Translations under genes and position numbers: made by a program
Notes under the pieces: generated by a model
The model's database searches: none
The model's input: only the letters and a program-made list of their open reading frames with translations
Told to the model about the DNA's origin: nothing
Part shown: positions 37,601-45,483 of the stretch, piece by piece
Numbering within the stretch: position 1 is the first letter of the stretch
Layout: every line of letters begins with the position of its first letter
Assembly: GCF_014651935.1 (NCBI RefSeq)
Contig: NZ_BMXV01000009.1
Coordinates: 1-64,000, forward strand
DNA length: 64,000 nucleotides
Direction: 5' to 3'
Origin: Marinobacter zhanjiangensis
Lineage (GTDB): Bacteria > Pseudomonadota > Gammaproteobacteria > Pseudomonadales > Oleiphilaceae

Positions 37601-37869
37601 TTAGTGTCCCGTCTGGGTAATTCGTTGACCTACTGAGCCACTGAGGACTTTGAGAGCAAGGCGCGTTGGCGAAGGTTTGGTGGTTCCAAATCGAGTCAAC
37701 GCAACGCGGCTATCAAAGTCCTCAGTGGCTCCCGAAGGGCGTGACGCTGAAACTTCTGGCCGGTGTTGCCAGCCCTTGATGTGGAACCACCACACCTTCG
37801 GACTGGCGCCTTGGCCAGAAGCCTCAGCGTCACGCAGTAGGTTAACGAATTACCCAGACGGGACACTAG
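37601..37869 (-). repeat. Three-helix MITE-like element, copy B (inverted)
   Basis: Second copy of the 22465-22733 element, in opposite orientation, between tsaD and rpsU. The outer arms are a 34-bp inverted repeat with one mismatch (37602-37635 / 37835-37868). The H2 arms 37635-37653 / 37713-37731 are perfect over 19 bp. H1 arms with G-T wobbles and the complementary loop 11-mers are both present. Compared with copy A, arm sequences differ but pairing is kept. Boundaries are TTAG on the left and CTAG on the right, so a clean target duplication is not seen. Confidence 0.82.
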
Positions 37870-37924
37870 TGGAAAAAGCAGGCGGCATTCTAGCAGAAAG
37901 AGTACCGATAGTTTCACCGGGCAA

Positions 37925-37954
37925 TTGACGATGGGCCGTCACAGGCGCTATCAT
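37925..37954 (+). promoter_or_regulatory. Candidate sigma-70 promoter of rpsU operon
   Basis: -35 TTGACG (37925-37930), an 18-bp spacer, -10 TATCAT (37949-37954), 70 bp upstream of the rpsU start. It lies just outside repeat copy B, so the element has not displaced it. Confidence 0.6.
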
Positions 37955-38025
37955 TGCCGCCCTTAAATAGGACTGGCCGATTTTTGTCCAATATTTCAAA
38001 CCGAATTCAAGGTAGGTGATCTTTA

Positions 38026-38241
38026 ATGCCAGCTGTTAAAGTGAAAGAGAATGAACCATTTGACGTAGCGCTGCGTCGTTTCAAGCGCTCCTGCGAGAAA
38101 GCAGGCGTACTCTCGGAGGTTCGTCGTCGCGAACACTACGAGAAGCCGACTGCCGTTCGCAAGCGCAAGGCTGCCGCTGCCGTCAAGCGTCATCTCAAGA
38201 AGCTTCAGCGGGAACAGCGCAAGTTCGAGCGCCTGTACTAA
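38026..38241 (+). CDS. rpsU: 30S ribosomal protein S21
   Basis: 71 residues, very basic, with the S21 pattern [22 protein letters not shown] at the start (F-D-x-A-L-R-x-F-K-R) and a Lys/Arg-rich C-terminal helix. It leads the conserved rpsU-dnaG-rpoD macromolecular-synthesis operon. Confidence 0.98.
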   Translation: MPAVKVKENEPFDVALRRFKRSCEKAGVLSEVRRREHYEKPTAVRKRKAAAAVKRHLKKLQREQRKFERLY

Positions 38242-38336
38242 GAGCGAGATTCATGCCCTGCTTCACGCAGGGTTATGAACCCGTTCATGGCGCGACAGAC
38301 CTGTCAGCCCCATACTGACAGGCATGCGTGATATCA

Positions 38337-38368
38337 ATGCCGTCGGGGCAGTGCTCCGGCGGCATTTT
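38337..38368 (+). terminator. Intra-operon terminator/attenuator between rpsU and dnaG
   Basis: ATGCCGTCGGGGC pairs with GCTCCGGCGGCAT (38353-38365) around a 3-nt loop, followed by TTT. A partial terminator between rpsU and dnaG is known from E. coli, where it lowers primase relative to S21. The same logic probably applies here. A second stem (38300-38307 / 38315-38322) precedes it. Confidence 0.65.
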
Positions 38369-38421
38369 GCGCTATGGCGCCAAACCGAACCATTGCAGTT
38401 AGCGGCTCTTCAGGAGTAGGC

Positions 38422-40173
38422 ATGAGCGGACTGATCCCCCAGCAATTTATTGAAAACCTGCTGGACAGGACAGACCTTGCCGAGCTTATTGGCTCCCGCA
38501 TTACCCTCAAGAAAGCCGGCGCCAACTACAAGGCCCGCTGCCCCTTCCATGATGAGAAGACCCCCTCGTTCAACGTCAGGCCGGACAAGGGATTCTATCA
38601 CTGTTTCGGGTGCGGCGCGCATGGCGACGCCATCAGCTTCGTGCGGGAATTCGAGGGCCTGGACTTCACCGACGCGGTAGAGGAACTGGCCCGCCGGGCA
38701 GGCCTGGAAGTGCCCTACGACAAAGCGGCCAGCCAGCAGATCCGCCAGGCACGGACACTGACCGACGCCCTGGATTTCGCCAACCAGTTCTACCGGAACC
38801 GCCTGGCCAGTCCGGAGGGGGCTCTGGCACGGGACTACCTGGCGGAGCGCGGCCTGGATGCGCAGGTGATTGACCTGTACCAGATCGGCTATGCCCCTGG
38901 TGCTGGCACGGCGCTTTACAACGCCGCCAGCGAGGAGCTGCGCAAACCGCTGATCGAGACCGGCACGGTATCGGATCGTTACGGGCGCCCCCGGGACCTG
39001 TTCCGTAACCGGGTAATATTCCCGATCCGCAATACCCGGGGCCGTACGGTCGCCTTCGGCGGTCGCACACTGGGGGATGACAAGGCCAAATACATCAACT
39101 CGCCGGAGTCGGACGCGTTCCACAAGAGCCGCGAGATCTACGGCCTGTTCGAGGCACGTCAGGCGCTTCGCCGCGTCGACAAGCTGCTGGTAGTGGAAGG
39201 GTACATGGACGTGATCGCCCTGGCCCAGTTCGGCATTCACTACGCCGTGGCTGCCATGGGCACCGCCACCAATCAGGATAGCCTGAGCGCCCTGCTTAAG
39301 CAGACAAGGCATCTGGTGTTCTGCTTTGACGGCGACACCGCCGGGTACCGGGCTGCGGACCGGGCCATGGAAAATGCACTGGAATTGCTGGCAGACGGCA
39401 TTCACCTGCAGTTCCTGATGTTGCCGGACCAGGAAGACCCGGACACCCTGATCCGCAAGGAAGGGGCCGAGGCCTTCGAGCGTCGCATCAGCGAGGCCAG
39501 GCCCTTGTCCCGCTACCTGTTTGACCGCATGCAGGAAGGACTGGACCTGACCCTGCCGGAAAACCAGGGTGAGCTGCGCGCGCGAGTGGAACCGCTGCTC
39601 AATCGCATGCCCCAGGGCAGCCTGCGTAACGCCATGTGGCAGGAAATGATGCGGCTGTGTCGGCCACCGTGGCGCTGGCAGAACAAGACCGGCGGCCGTG
39701 ACGGTTACCGGTCCGGCAACGCCGGCGGAGGCGAACCACAGGAACGGGTGCAGGTCCGGCTGAGCAGGAACCACATGCTGTGCCTGGCCATGCTGGAAGC
39801 TCCGGAGATGGCCGAGGAACTGAAGGATCTGTGCCGTCAGAACCGCCAACTGGACAAGGCCGCCGGGTTTGCCGACTGGCTCAGCCGCCAGGGCATCAAG
39901 ACCCGGCGGCAGGTTTACCAGCAGCTCGCCCGGTCACCGGACGACCAGGCGCGTTTTCGCTCGCTGTTCGACGGCATTGAGCATCTGCCCGCGCGGGAGG
40001 AAGCACTGGATAGTGCCCGTGCGCTGCTGGCCCCGAACGACGAGGCGCGACAAAAGCAACGCCTGCGGGCGCTGGCCGAAAAGGCCCGGGACCTGAATTT
40101 CGCCGATCTGAGCCCGGAAGAGCGTCAACAGCTCAAAGCCTCGTTGGCTGCGGGTCAGGGAAAACACGGATAA
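38422..40173 (+). CDS. dnaG: DNA primase
   Basis: Makes RNA primers at the replication fork. The CHC2 zinc ribbon near the N-terminus (KARCPFHDEKTPSFNV...HCFGCGAHGD) supplies the metal ligands. The TOPRIM core has VVEGYMDVIAL and the FDGDTAG acidic triad. A C-terminal DnaB-interacting domain ends the protein. 583 residues. ATG 38422 has CAGGAG upstream; an in-frame ATG at 38374 overlaps the attenuator tail and is rejected. Confidence 0.96.
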   Translation: MSGLIPQQFIENLLDRTDLAELIGSRITLKKAGANYKARCPFHDEKTPSFNVRPDKGFYHCFGCGAHGDAISFVREFEGLDFTDAVEELARRAGLEVPYDKAASQQIRQARTLTDALDFANQFYRNRLASPEGALARDYLAERGLDAQVIDLYQIGYAPGAGTALYNAASEELRKPLIETGTVSDRYGRPRDLFRNRVIFPIRNTRGRTVAFGGRTLGDDKAKYINSPESDAFHKSREIYGLFEARQALRRVDKLLVVEGYMDVIALAQFGIHYAVAAMGTATNQDSLSALLKQTRHLVFCFDGDTAGYRAADRAMENALELLADGIHLQFLMLPDQEDPDTLIRKEGAEAFERRISEARPLSRYLFDRMQEGLDLTLPENQGELRARVEPLLNRMPQGSLRNAMWQEMMRLCRPPWRWQNKTGGRDGYRSGNAGGGEPQERVQVRLSRNHMLCLAMLEAPEMAEELKDLCRQNRQLDKAAGFADWLSRQGIKTRRQVYQQLARSPDDQARFRSLFDGIEHLPAREEALDSARALLAPNDEARQKQRLRALAEKARDLNFADLSPEERQQLKASLAAGQGKHG

Positions 40174-40208
40174 GCGACATCACAATTACGAACGAATCAG
40201 GAGGTTCC

Positions 40209-40253
40209 GTGAAAGAAGGTTGGAAGCAAAGGATTTTTTCGGCGACGACTTGA
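40209..40253 (+). CDS. Candidate 14-codon leader peptide between dnaG and rpoD
   Basis: GTG ORF of 14 codons (MKEGWKQRIFSATT) preceded by a perfect AGGAGG (40199-40204) with a 4-bp spacer, which is stronger than the ribosome site of rpoD itself. It ends about 110 bp before rpoD. A TATAAT at 40311-40316, possibly the -10 of an internal rpoD promoter, follows it. The SD is the main evidence. No amino-acid run typical of attenuation is seen. Confidence 0.4.
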   Translation: MKEGWKQRIFSATT

Positions 40254-40363
40254 AACCACGACCACTGATCACCATCTAACCATTCGGTGGCAGTCGTTGG
40301 ACGTGACCGCTATAATGGTTGTTTAACTTTTTTCCTTTTTACCATCAAGTTCACAGGGTGTCT

Positions 40364-42202
40364 ATGTCAGGCAATTCTCAGAAATCCCGTTTGAAAGACC
40401 TCATTGCCCGAGGAAAAGAGCAAGGTTACCTGACTTACGCCGAGGTCAACGACCACCTGCCTGAGGATATCGCGGATCCGGATCAGGTAGAAGACATTAT
40501 CCGCATGATTAACGACATGGGCATTCAGGTCAGTGAGGAGACTCCCGACGCTGACACCCTGATCATGACTGAAGGCGACTCGACCGCCGACGAGGCGGCC
40601 GCTGCAGAAGCCGCCGCTGCCCTGGCCGCCGTGGAATCCGACGCTGGCCGCACCACCGACCCGGTGCGCATGTACATGCGCGAAATGGGCACCGTGGAGC
40701 TGCTGACCCGCGAAGGCGAGATCGTCATCGCCAAGCGCATCGAGGAAGGCATCCGCGATGTCATGGCTGCTATCGCCCACTTCCCGGGTACCGTTGGCAC
40801 CGTCATCCAGGCTTACGACCGCATCGTCGAGAATGAAGGCCGCATCAGCGACATCGTGACCGGCTTTCTGGACCCGGACGGCGCCGAGCCATTCATGGGC
40901 GAGGACACCTCCGATACCACTGACACCGACACCTCCGCCAGTGACGACGATGACGACGACGAAGAAGAGAAAGAGAGCGGCCCCGACCCGGAGGAGACCC
41001 GCCTGCGCTTCGAACTGCTGCGGGAGAAGCTTGCCGTAGCCGAAGAGTGCCTGGACAAATACGGACGCGCCCACAAGAAAACCCAGGAAGCCCTCAACGA
41101 GCTTGGCCAGGTATTCGCCCCCTTCAAGCTGGCCAACAAGGCCTTTGAAGAACTGGTCAAGGTGGTCCGCTCCACCAACGAGCTGGTCCGCGAAAACGAG
41201 CGCGCCATCATGCGAATCTGCGTTCGTGAATGCCGCATGAACCGGAAGGAATTCATCAAATCCTTCCCCGGCAATGAGACCAACCTGGAGTGGGCACCCA
41301 AGATCGCGCGCTCCAAGAAGCCCTATGCCGCCGCTATCGGTGAGCGCCTGGACGAGATCGTCCGGCTGCAGAAGCGTATTGCCAATGTACAGGCCGAAGT
41401 GGATCTGGACATTCCGGACATCAAGGAAATCAACCGTCGCGTCTCCATTGGCGAGGCCAAGGCACGCCGCGCCAAGAAGGAAATGGTCGAGGCCAACCTG
41501 CGTCTGGTTATTTCCATTGCCAAGAAGTACACCAACCGCGGCCTGCAGTTCCTGGACCTGATCCAGGAAGGCAACATCGGCCTGATGAAAGCGGTGGACA
41601 AGTTCGAATATCGCCGTGGTTACAAGTTCTCCACCTACGCCACCTGGTGGATTCGTCAGGCCATCACCCGCTCCATCGCGGATCAGGCCCGCACCATCCG
41701 GATTCCGGTGCATATGATCGAGACCATCAACAAGCTCAACCGCATCTCCCGCCAGATGCTTCAGGAAATGGGTCGCGAGCCCACCCCGGAAGAGCTTGGC
41801 GAGCGTATGGAAATGCCGGAAGACAAGATCCGCAAGGTGCTGAAGATCGCAAAAGAGCCGATCTCCATGGAAACCCCCATCGGCGACGACGAAGACAGCC
41901 ATCTGGGGGATTTCATCGAGGACATCCAGGCACTTTCGCCGGTGGATTCCGCCACCGCCGAAGGCCTGCGGGAAGCCACCCGCTCGGTCCTGGCCGGGCT
42001 CACTGCCCGCGAGTCCAAGGTGCTGCGCATGCGTTTCGGCATCGAGATGAACACCGACCACACCCTGGAAGAAGTCGGCAAACAGTTCGACGTCACCCGG
42101 GAGCGGATTCGTCAGATCGAGGCCAAGGCCCTGCGCAAACTGCGCCATCCGTCACGGTCTGACCACCTGCGCGGCTTCATCGACGACCAGGGCAACGGTT
42201 AA
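40364..42202 (+). CDS. rpoD: RNA polymerase sigma-70 factor RpoD
   Basis: Housekeeping sigma factor, 612 residues. Region 1.1 lies at the N-terminus, followed by an acidic non-conserved insert ([12 protein letters not shown]). Region 2 is intact ([37 protein letters not shown]). Region 4 is intact ([28 protein letters not shown]). The start [10 protein letters not shown] at 40364 matches the family; the ATG at 40319 lies in the leader. It ends the rpsU-dnaG-rpoD operon. Confidence 0.97.
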   Translation: MSGNSQKSRLKDLIARGKEQGYLTYAEVNDHLPEDIADPDQVEDIIRMINDMGIQVSEETPDADTLIMTEGDSTADEAAAAEAAAALAAVESDAGRTTDPVRMYMREMGTVELLTREGEIVIAKRIEEGIRDVMAAIAHFPGTVGTVIQAYDRIVENEGRISDIVTGFLDPDGAEPFMGEDTSDTTDTDTSASDDDDDDEEEKESGPDPEETRLRFELLREKLAVAEECLDKYGRAHKKTQEALNELGQVFAPFKLANKAFEELVKVVRSTNELVRENERAIMRICVRECRMNRKEFIKSFPGNETNLEWAPKIARSKKPYAAAIGERLDEIVRLQKRIANVQAEVDLDIPDIKEINRRVSIGEAKARRAKKEMVEANLRLVISIAKKYTNRGLQFLDLIQEGNIGLMKAVDKFEYRRGYKFSTYATWWIRQAITRSIADQARTIRIPVHMIETINKLNRISRQMLQEMGREPTPEELGERMEMPEDKIRKVLKIAKEPISMETPIGDDEDSHLGDFIEDIQALSPVDSATAEGLREATRSVLAGLTARESKVLRMRFGIEMNTDHTLEEVGKQFDVTRERIRQIEAKALRKLRHPSRSDHLRGFIDDQGNG

Positions 42203-42217
42203 ACCGCCCAACACAGT

Positions 42218-42255
42218 AGCGGGCGCCATGCCTCAACGGTATAATGGCGCCCGCT
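42218..42255 (+). terminator. rpoD terminator hairpin
   Basis: AGCGGGCGCCAT (42218-42229) pairs perfectly with ATGGCGCCCGCT (42244-42255), 15 bp after the rpoD stop. The 12-bp GC-rich stem lacks a T-run, so it may slow or protect rather than fully terminate. Confidence 0.6.
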
Positions 42256-42331
42256 CTGCGTTCAGGCATCAAAAAAACAACCGGAAAGAGCTTACCGCTC
42301 AGATGGTTAAGTCTCTCGCAGACAGATATTC

Positions 42332-42362
42332 GGGCCTATAGCTCAGTTGGTTAGAGCAGGGG
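42332..42362 (+). pseudogene. 5'-half relic of tRNA-Ile2
   Basis: 31 bases identical to the 5' part (acceptor strand, D arm, start of anticodon stem) of the intact tRNA-Ile2 at 42515. Similar bases also lie just upstream of both (ACAGATATTC versus ACAGAGAATTT). The 3' half is missing and replaced by palindromic sequence. It looks like the remains of a tandem duplicate tRNA gene. Confidence 0.8.
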
Positions 42363-42485
42363 GTGAGGCCCGACCGATGTGCCAGTGGCACATCGCAGCG
42401 GGACGAACGGGCGCCAGCGCCCCGGACCTTCCGAAGGAAGGCATAATCCCGCTGACTTGAGGGCGCAAGGCCCGAAAGGCAGCCT
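42363..42485 (+). other. Multi-branched palindromic element fused to tRNA relic
   Basis: Nested perfect stems: AGGCCC (42366-42371) complements the acceptor strand GGGCCT of the relic. GATGTGCC/GGCACATC (42376-42394) forms a tight hairpin. CAGCGGGA/TCCCGCTG (42396-42403 / 42447-42454) encloses two hairpins, GGGCGC/GCGCCC (42409-42422) and CCTTCC/GGAAGG (42427-42441). CATAATCCC (42442-42450) repeats the anticodon-loop 9-mer of the intact tRNA. Origin and function unknown. Confidence 0.65.
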
Positions 42486-42514
42486 GCTTAAAGACAATCG
42501 AAAACAGAGAATTT

Positions 42515-42591
<77 letters not shown>

Positions 42592-42637
42592 TTTTTCAAT
42601 GCGTTACCACACCCCCGCAACCTCTCCCCGCCGTAGG

Positions 42638-42657
42638 CGTCAACCAAACGTCAACCA
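42638..42657 (+). promoter_or_regulatory. Probable integrase arm-type sites, left
   Basis: Two direct copies of CGTCAACCA (42638-42646 and 42649-42657), 11 bp apart, about 50 bp inside attL. A third copy is at 53231-53239 inside attR. The position and helical spacing fit arm-binding sites of a tyrosine integrase. Confidence 0.55.
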
Positions 42658-43118
42658 ACACTCACCAGGCTAAAGGCGGCCCAAAGCCCGATAACACCCA
42701 CGCCCAACGGAATCACTACTTCCATGGTCTGGTTTAATGAACCCACAAACGCCAACTTAACTTTGGAACGCTCATTATAATAAGTCTGAGCAAACCTCTT
42801 AAGAACCTCGAAGAACGAACTGTCCGCAACGCTCAACCTACTGTGATCGGGGTATTGTGACTTATCCAATTGAGCCAGCCAGTTGACCGAGTCGACCCAG
42901 CAAAGCGCAGAAAATCGAGTAAGAAAATAAATCTGAACAAATAGAAAAGCCTGAGCGACGCTTTGCTGCCTGTCAGCAACGTCAAGAGGGATATCCAGCA
43001 GAGGAATTCTTCCTGGCAACTCGCCAAGATGATTAAGAAAAAAGCAAAGTGCCGAAAACAGTAATAGGTTCCTTTTAGCTCGCTCAGTGTTATCCGTAAG
43101 AATATGACTCAAAACCAT
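42651..43118 (-). CDS. Prophage cargo membrane protein, unknown
   Basis: 155 residues. Hydrophobic segments lie at about residues 18-32, 60-75 and 132-152, so two or three membrane spans, with a polar middle. I recognise no family. Codon use and base composition are more AT-rich than the phage core, which suggests separately acquired cargo. It follows the integrase gene by 20 bp on the same strand and runs into attL, with its stop overlapping an integrase arm site. The Shine-Dalgarno position is a run of ten G (minus strand) six bases before ATG, so translation may vary with tract length. A superinfection-exclusion or envelope role is speculation. Confidence 0.7.
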   Translation of the reverse strand: MVLSHILTDNTERAKRNLLLFSALCFFLNHLGELPGRIPLLDIPLDVADRQQSVAQAFLFVQIYFLTRFSALCWVDSVNWLAQLDKSQYPDHSRLSVADSSFFEVLKRFAQTYYNERSKVKLAFVGSLNQTMEVVIPLGVGVIGLWAAFSLVSVG

Positions 43119-43124
43119 CGATTA

Positions 43125-43134
43125 CCCCCCCCCC
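43125..43134. repeat. C10/G10 homopolymer at ribosome-binding site
   Basis: Ten consecutive C on the plus strand (G on the coding strand), between the integrase stop and the ATG at 43118. It takes the place of a normal Shine-Dalgarno sequence. Such tracts slip during replication and can also suffer sequencing length errors. Confidence 0.9.
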
Positions 43135-43138
43135 TACC

Positions 43139-44107
43139 TCACCTTGATAAAGGGTTATAGATTACCACGTCATTCAGGTAGTTAGGGGCCAAGTGCGCGT
43201 AACGCATGGTCAGCTTGAGATCAGAATGCCCCAGGACTTTCTGGAGCGTCAGAATGTGGCCCCCGTTCATCACGAAGTGACTCGCAAACGTATGCCGGCA
43301 GATATGGGTGAGCTGCCCCCTGGGTAGCTTTATGTCTGCCCTGTCGACAGCAGACCGAAAGGCACTGTAGCAAGACTGAAACGGCACTTCCTGAATCAGT
43401 TCATCGTATAGGCGCTTATCCAGGGGAACGGACCGGTTCTTGCCGCTCTTGGTGGATCCATAGGTTACCCGGTGCGGTGTGAAAGATGACCTGGTGACAC
43501 TCTCTGCTTCCGACCAACGAGCGCCGGTTGCCAATGCCAGGCGGACAACGTGGTAGACCGATGAATTCGATGATTGGCGGCACTGTTCCAGGAGTTCCTG
43601 GATCTGTTCCTGGTCCAGGAAAGCGAGTTCCTGTTCGTCCAGTTTAAAACGTCGGAGCTTTTCCAGTGGGTTACGCCCCTTCCAATGACCCTGGCGGATG
43701 AGTTCGTTGTACACAGCGCTCAGATATGCCTGTTCGTGGTTCAACGTGTTCTCGGAGGTACCCGAATCGACGCGAACCAGGCGATAAGCGGCGAAGTCAC
43801 CAGCAGTGAAACGACCTGCCCTGGGATTGCCCAGCCTGATGGCTATGGCTTCCAATTTCTTCTTGCGCCCTTCCCCATCCTTGAGAGCGTGACCGTGGTG
43901 AACATACCACTGCTTTACGAGGTCCAGGAGCGTGCGGGTATCCCGGTTCGGGTTCCAGTCTTCTCCTGCCTGGTGTTTTGTCAGTAGCCAGCGCTCGAAA
44001 CGGGCTGCTTCTGCCCTGCTGGGAAAGCTCTTGCGGATCCGCTTCTGGCCGCGTCCACCAGGTTGTAGGTCTACCTGCCATTTGCCGGAAGGTAACTTCT
44101 TGATCAT
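43139..44107 (-). CDS. int: Tyrosine-type phage integrase
   Basis: 322 residues. The N-terminal arm-binding part (KLPSGKWQVDLQPGGRGQKR) is followed by an SAM-like core-binding domain, then the catalytic domain with Arg in ATGARWSEAE, H268-x-x-R271 (THICRH), H294 (VLGHSD) and the nucleophile Y303 (TMRYAH). All catalytic residues are present, so it is probably active. It overlaps the rep gene by 4 bp and is the last core gene, next to attL. It is the expected enzyme for integration at the tRNA-Ile2 repeat. Confidence 0.95.
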   Translation of the reverse strand: MIKKLPSGKWQVDLQPGGRGQKRIRKSFPSRAEAARFERWLLTKHQAGEDWNPNRDTRTLLDLVKQWYVHHGHALKDGEGRKKKLEAIAIRLGNPRAGRFTAGDFAAYRLVRVDSGTSENTLNHEQAYLSAVYNELIRQGHWKGRNPLEKLRRFKLDEQELAFLDQEQIQELLEQCRQSSNSSVYHVVRLALATGARWSEAESVTRSSFTPHRVTYGSTKSGKNRSVPLDKRLYDELIQEVPFQSCYSAFRSAVDRADIKLPRGQLTHICRHTFASHFVMNGGHILTLQKVLGHSDLKLTMRYAHLAPNYLNDVVIYNPLSR

Positions 44108-45369
44108 GCGGCTACCTTGGTTAGCAGTCGTCGTCGGTTAAGCCCTTCCTGGACGAGCTGGAATAGCTCGTTTTCGTACATGTCACGGCGTCGGTAGTAG
44201 TTGCAAAGGTCTTCCCAGAGGCCGGATTTCTTGAGGCAGTCCCAGGCCTGTCGAGCATTAAACCGGTTGCGGGCATAGATCGACAGGAGGTTGCCGAAGG
44301 CCAGGGAGACGTTCTTTTCGTTGCCGCAACCGGGTTCCTTTTTTGCGCGTTTATACACCAGGCTGGGCGGTGGGTGGCCGAAGCTGACGTCGTCCCGGAG
44401 TTTGGTCCAGATGGGGTGCACCCATTCCCGTTTGACCTCGTAGCGGTTGCCCTGGAGGGCGTATTGCCAGAGGCCGGTCAGGTGCGGGACGGCATCGGCG
44501 AAGGTGCGGATGCCTTTCATGCCGGGGGTGCCGTCGGAGATTTCGTTGACGATACGGTGATGGAAGCGAACTTCCAGGCGCCAGACGGGCAGTTCCGGGT
44601 CATAGCAGGTGTCCGGGAAGCTGTCTTCACTGACGGCGCATTCCCAGATGCCTTCCATGAAGGCGCGCTTGTCGGAGACGTCGATTTCCTTGGATTTGTC
44701 GTAGAGGCAGACCTGGAGGCTGTTGGCCTTGCCGAAGGTGAAGGTCTCCCCTCTCCCGTTGATGGTAGCGCCCTGGAGGCCCTGGAATGCCAGTTCACTG
44801 ATGCCGTTGTGGCAGCTGATGGTCCGGGCTCTGGTGACGAAGTGGCTGGCGAAGTCCTGGGGCGGTTCCCAACCCTGGAAGTCCACGGCCAGGTGGAGGG
44901 CGATGCCGACGGGGTTGATGCCGTTCAGGAAGAGCATGCCCCATTCGGTCAGTTCGTCGTGTACCTGGTCGCTGGAGCGCTCATAGAGCCATCTGGGGCT
45001 GGTCTCTATCTTGACGTGGGTGCCCTGGCTGTCGGCGTCAGCATAGAAGTTCTGGATAAGGATGGTCAGGCCCACTTCGCGATTCTGCAGCAGGTACTTG
45101 AAGCCGCCACGTCTGCCTGACATGAGGCGGAACTCGGTGTTGTTGAGGGTGATGGTGGCGTTGAAGCCTTCTTCGTAGGCCTGGGCGATGGTTGCCAGGA
45201 TTTGGGGTTTTAACCGTCCCTGGAACAGTTGTCTGACGGTATCCACCCCACTCCAGAGTACGTTGACGTTCTGGAGGTTGACCTGCTGGCCTTCGGGTCC
45301 GATGAACAGGTGTCCTTTACCGATCTCCCCGGTGCGGATATCCATGCGTTCAAAGTCTCTGATTTTCAT
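44104..45369 (-). CDS. Filamentous-phage replication initiation protein (Rep)
   Basis: 421 residues of the phage replication-initiation family (Rep_trans type, like Pf PA0727). Recognisable segments include WGMLFLNGINPVGIALHLAVDF, TFTFGKANSLQVCLYDK-type beta strands and WRLEVRFHH, which are typical of the HUH/rolling-circle-like core. It should nick the double-stranded replicative form to start single-strand synthesis. ATG 45369 was chosen, with AGAAGG 7 bp upstream, over an earlier ATG at 45423. It is coupled to integrase by a 4-bp overlap. Confidence 0.85.
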   Translation of the reverse strand: MKIRDFERMDIRTGEIGKGHLFIGPEGQQVNLQNVNVLWSGVDTVRQLFQGRLKPQILATIAQAYEEGFNATITLNNTEFRLMSGRRGGFKYLLQNREVGLTILIQNFYADADSQGTHVKIETSPRWLYERSSDQVHDELTEWGMLFLNGINPVGIALHLAVDFQGWEPPQDFASHFVTRARTISCHNGISELAFQGLQGATINGRGETFTFGKANSLQVCLYDKSKEIDVSDKRAFMEGIWECAVSEDSFPDTCYDPELPVWRLEVRFHHRIVNEISDGTPGMKGIRTFADAVPHLTGLWQYALQGNRYEVKREWVHPIWTKLRDDVSFGHPPPSLVYKRAKKEPGCGNEKNVSLAFGNLLSIYARNRFNARQAWDCLKKSGLWEDLCNYYRRRDMYENELFQLVQEGLNRRRLLTKVAA

Positions 45370-45483
45370 CTGTGGCCTTCTGTGGTTGTCTGTGGTCAAT
45401 AAACGACTAGGGTCGTTTTCCATGAGACGTGTTACAGTGACGTCTCCGGGGGCCGGCCGCGAGACGCCGGCGCGTCGCTCCGC

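Noticed and set aside
40367..42148. 593-codon minus-strand frame opposite rpoD
   Set aside because: Mirror of the well-supported rpoD gene; low-complexity translation without recognisable domain.
42363..42514. Group I intron in tRNA-Ile(CAU), as in Azoarcus
   Set aside because: Insert is about 150 nt, no P7 or G-binding core seen, and the tRNA downstream is complete rather than a 3' exon.
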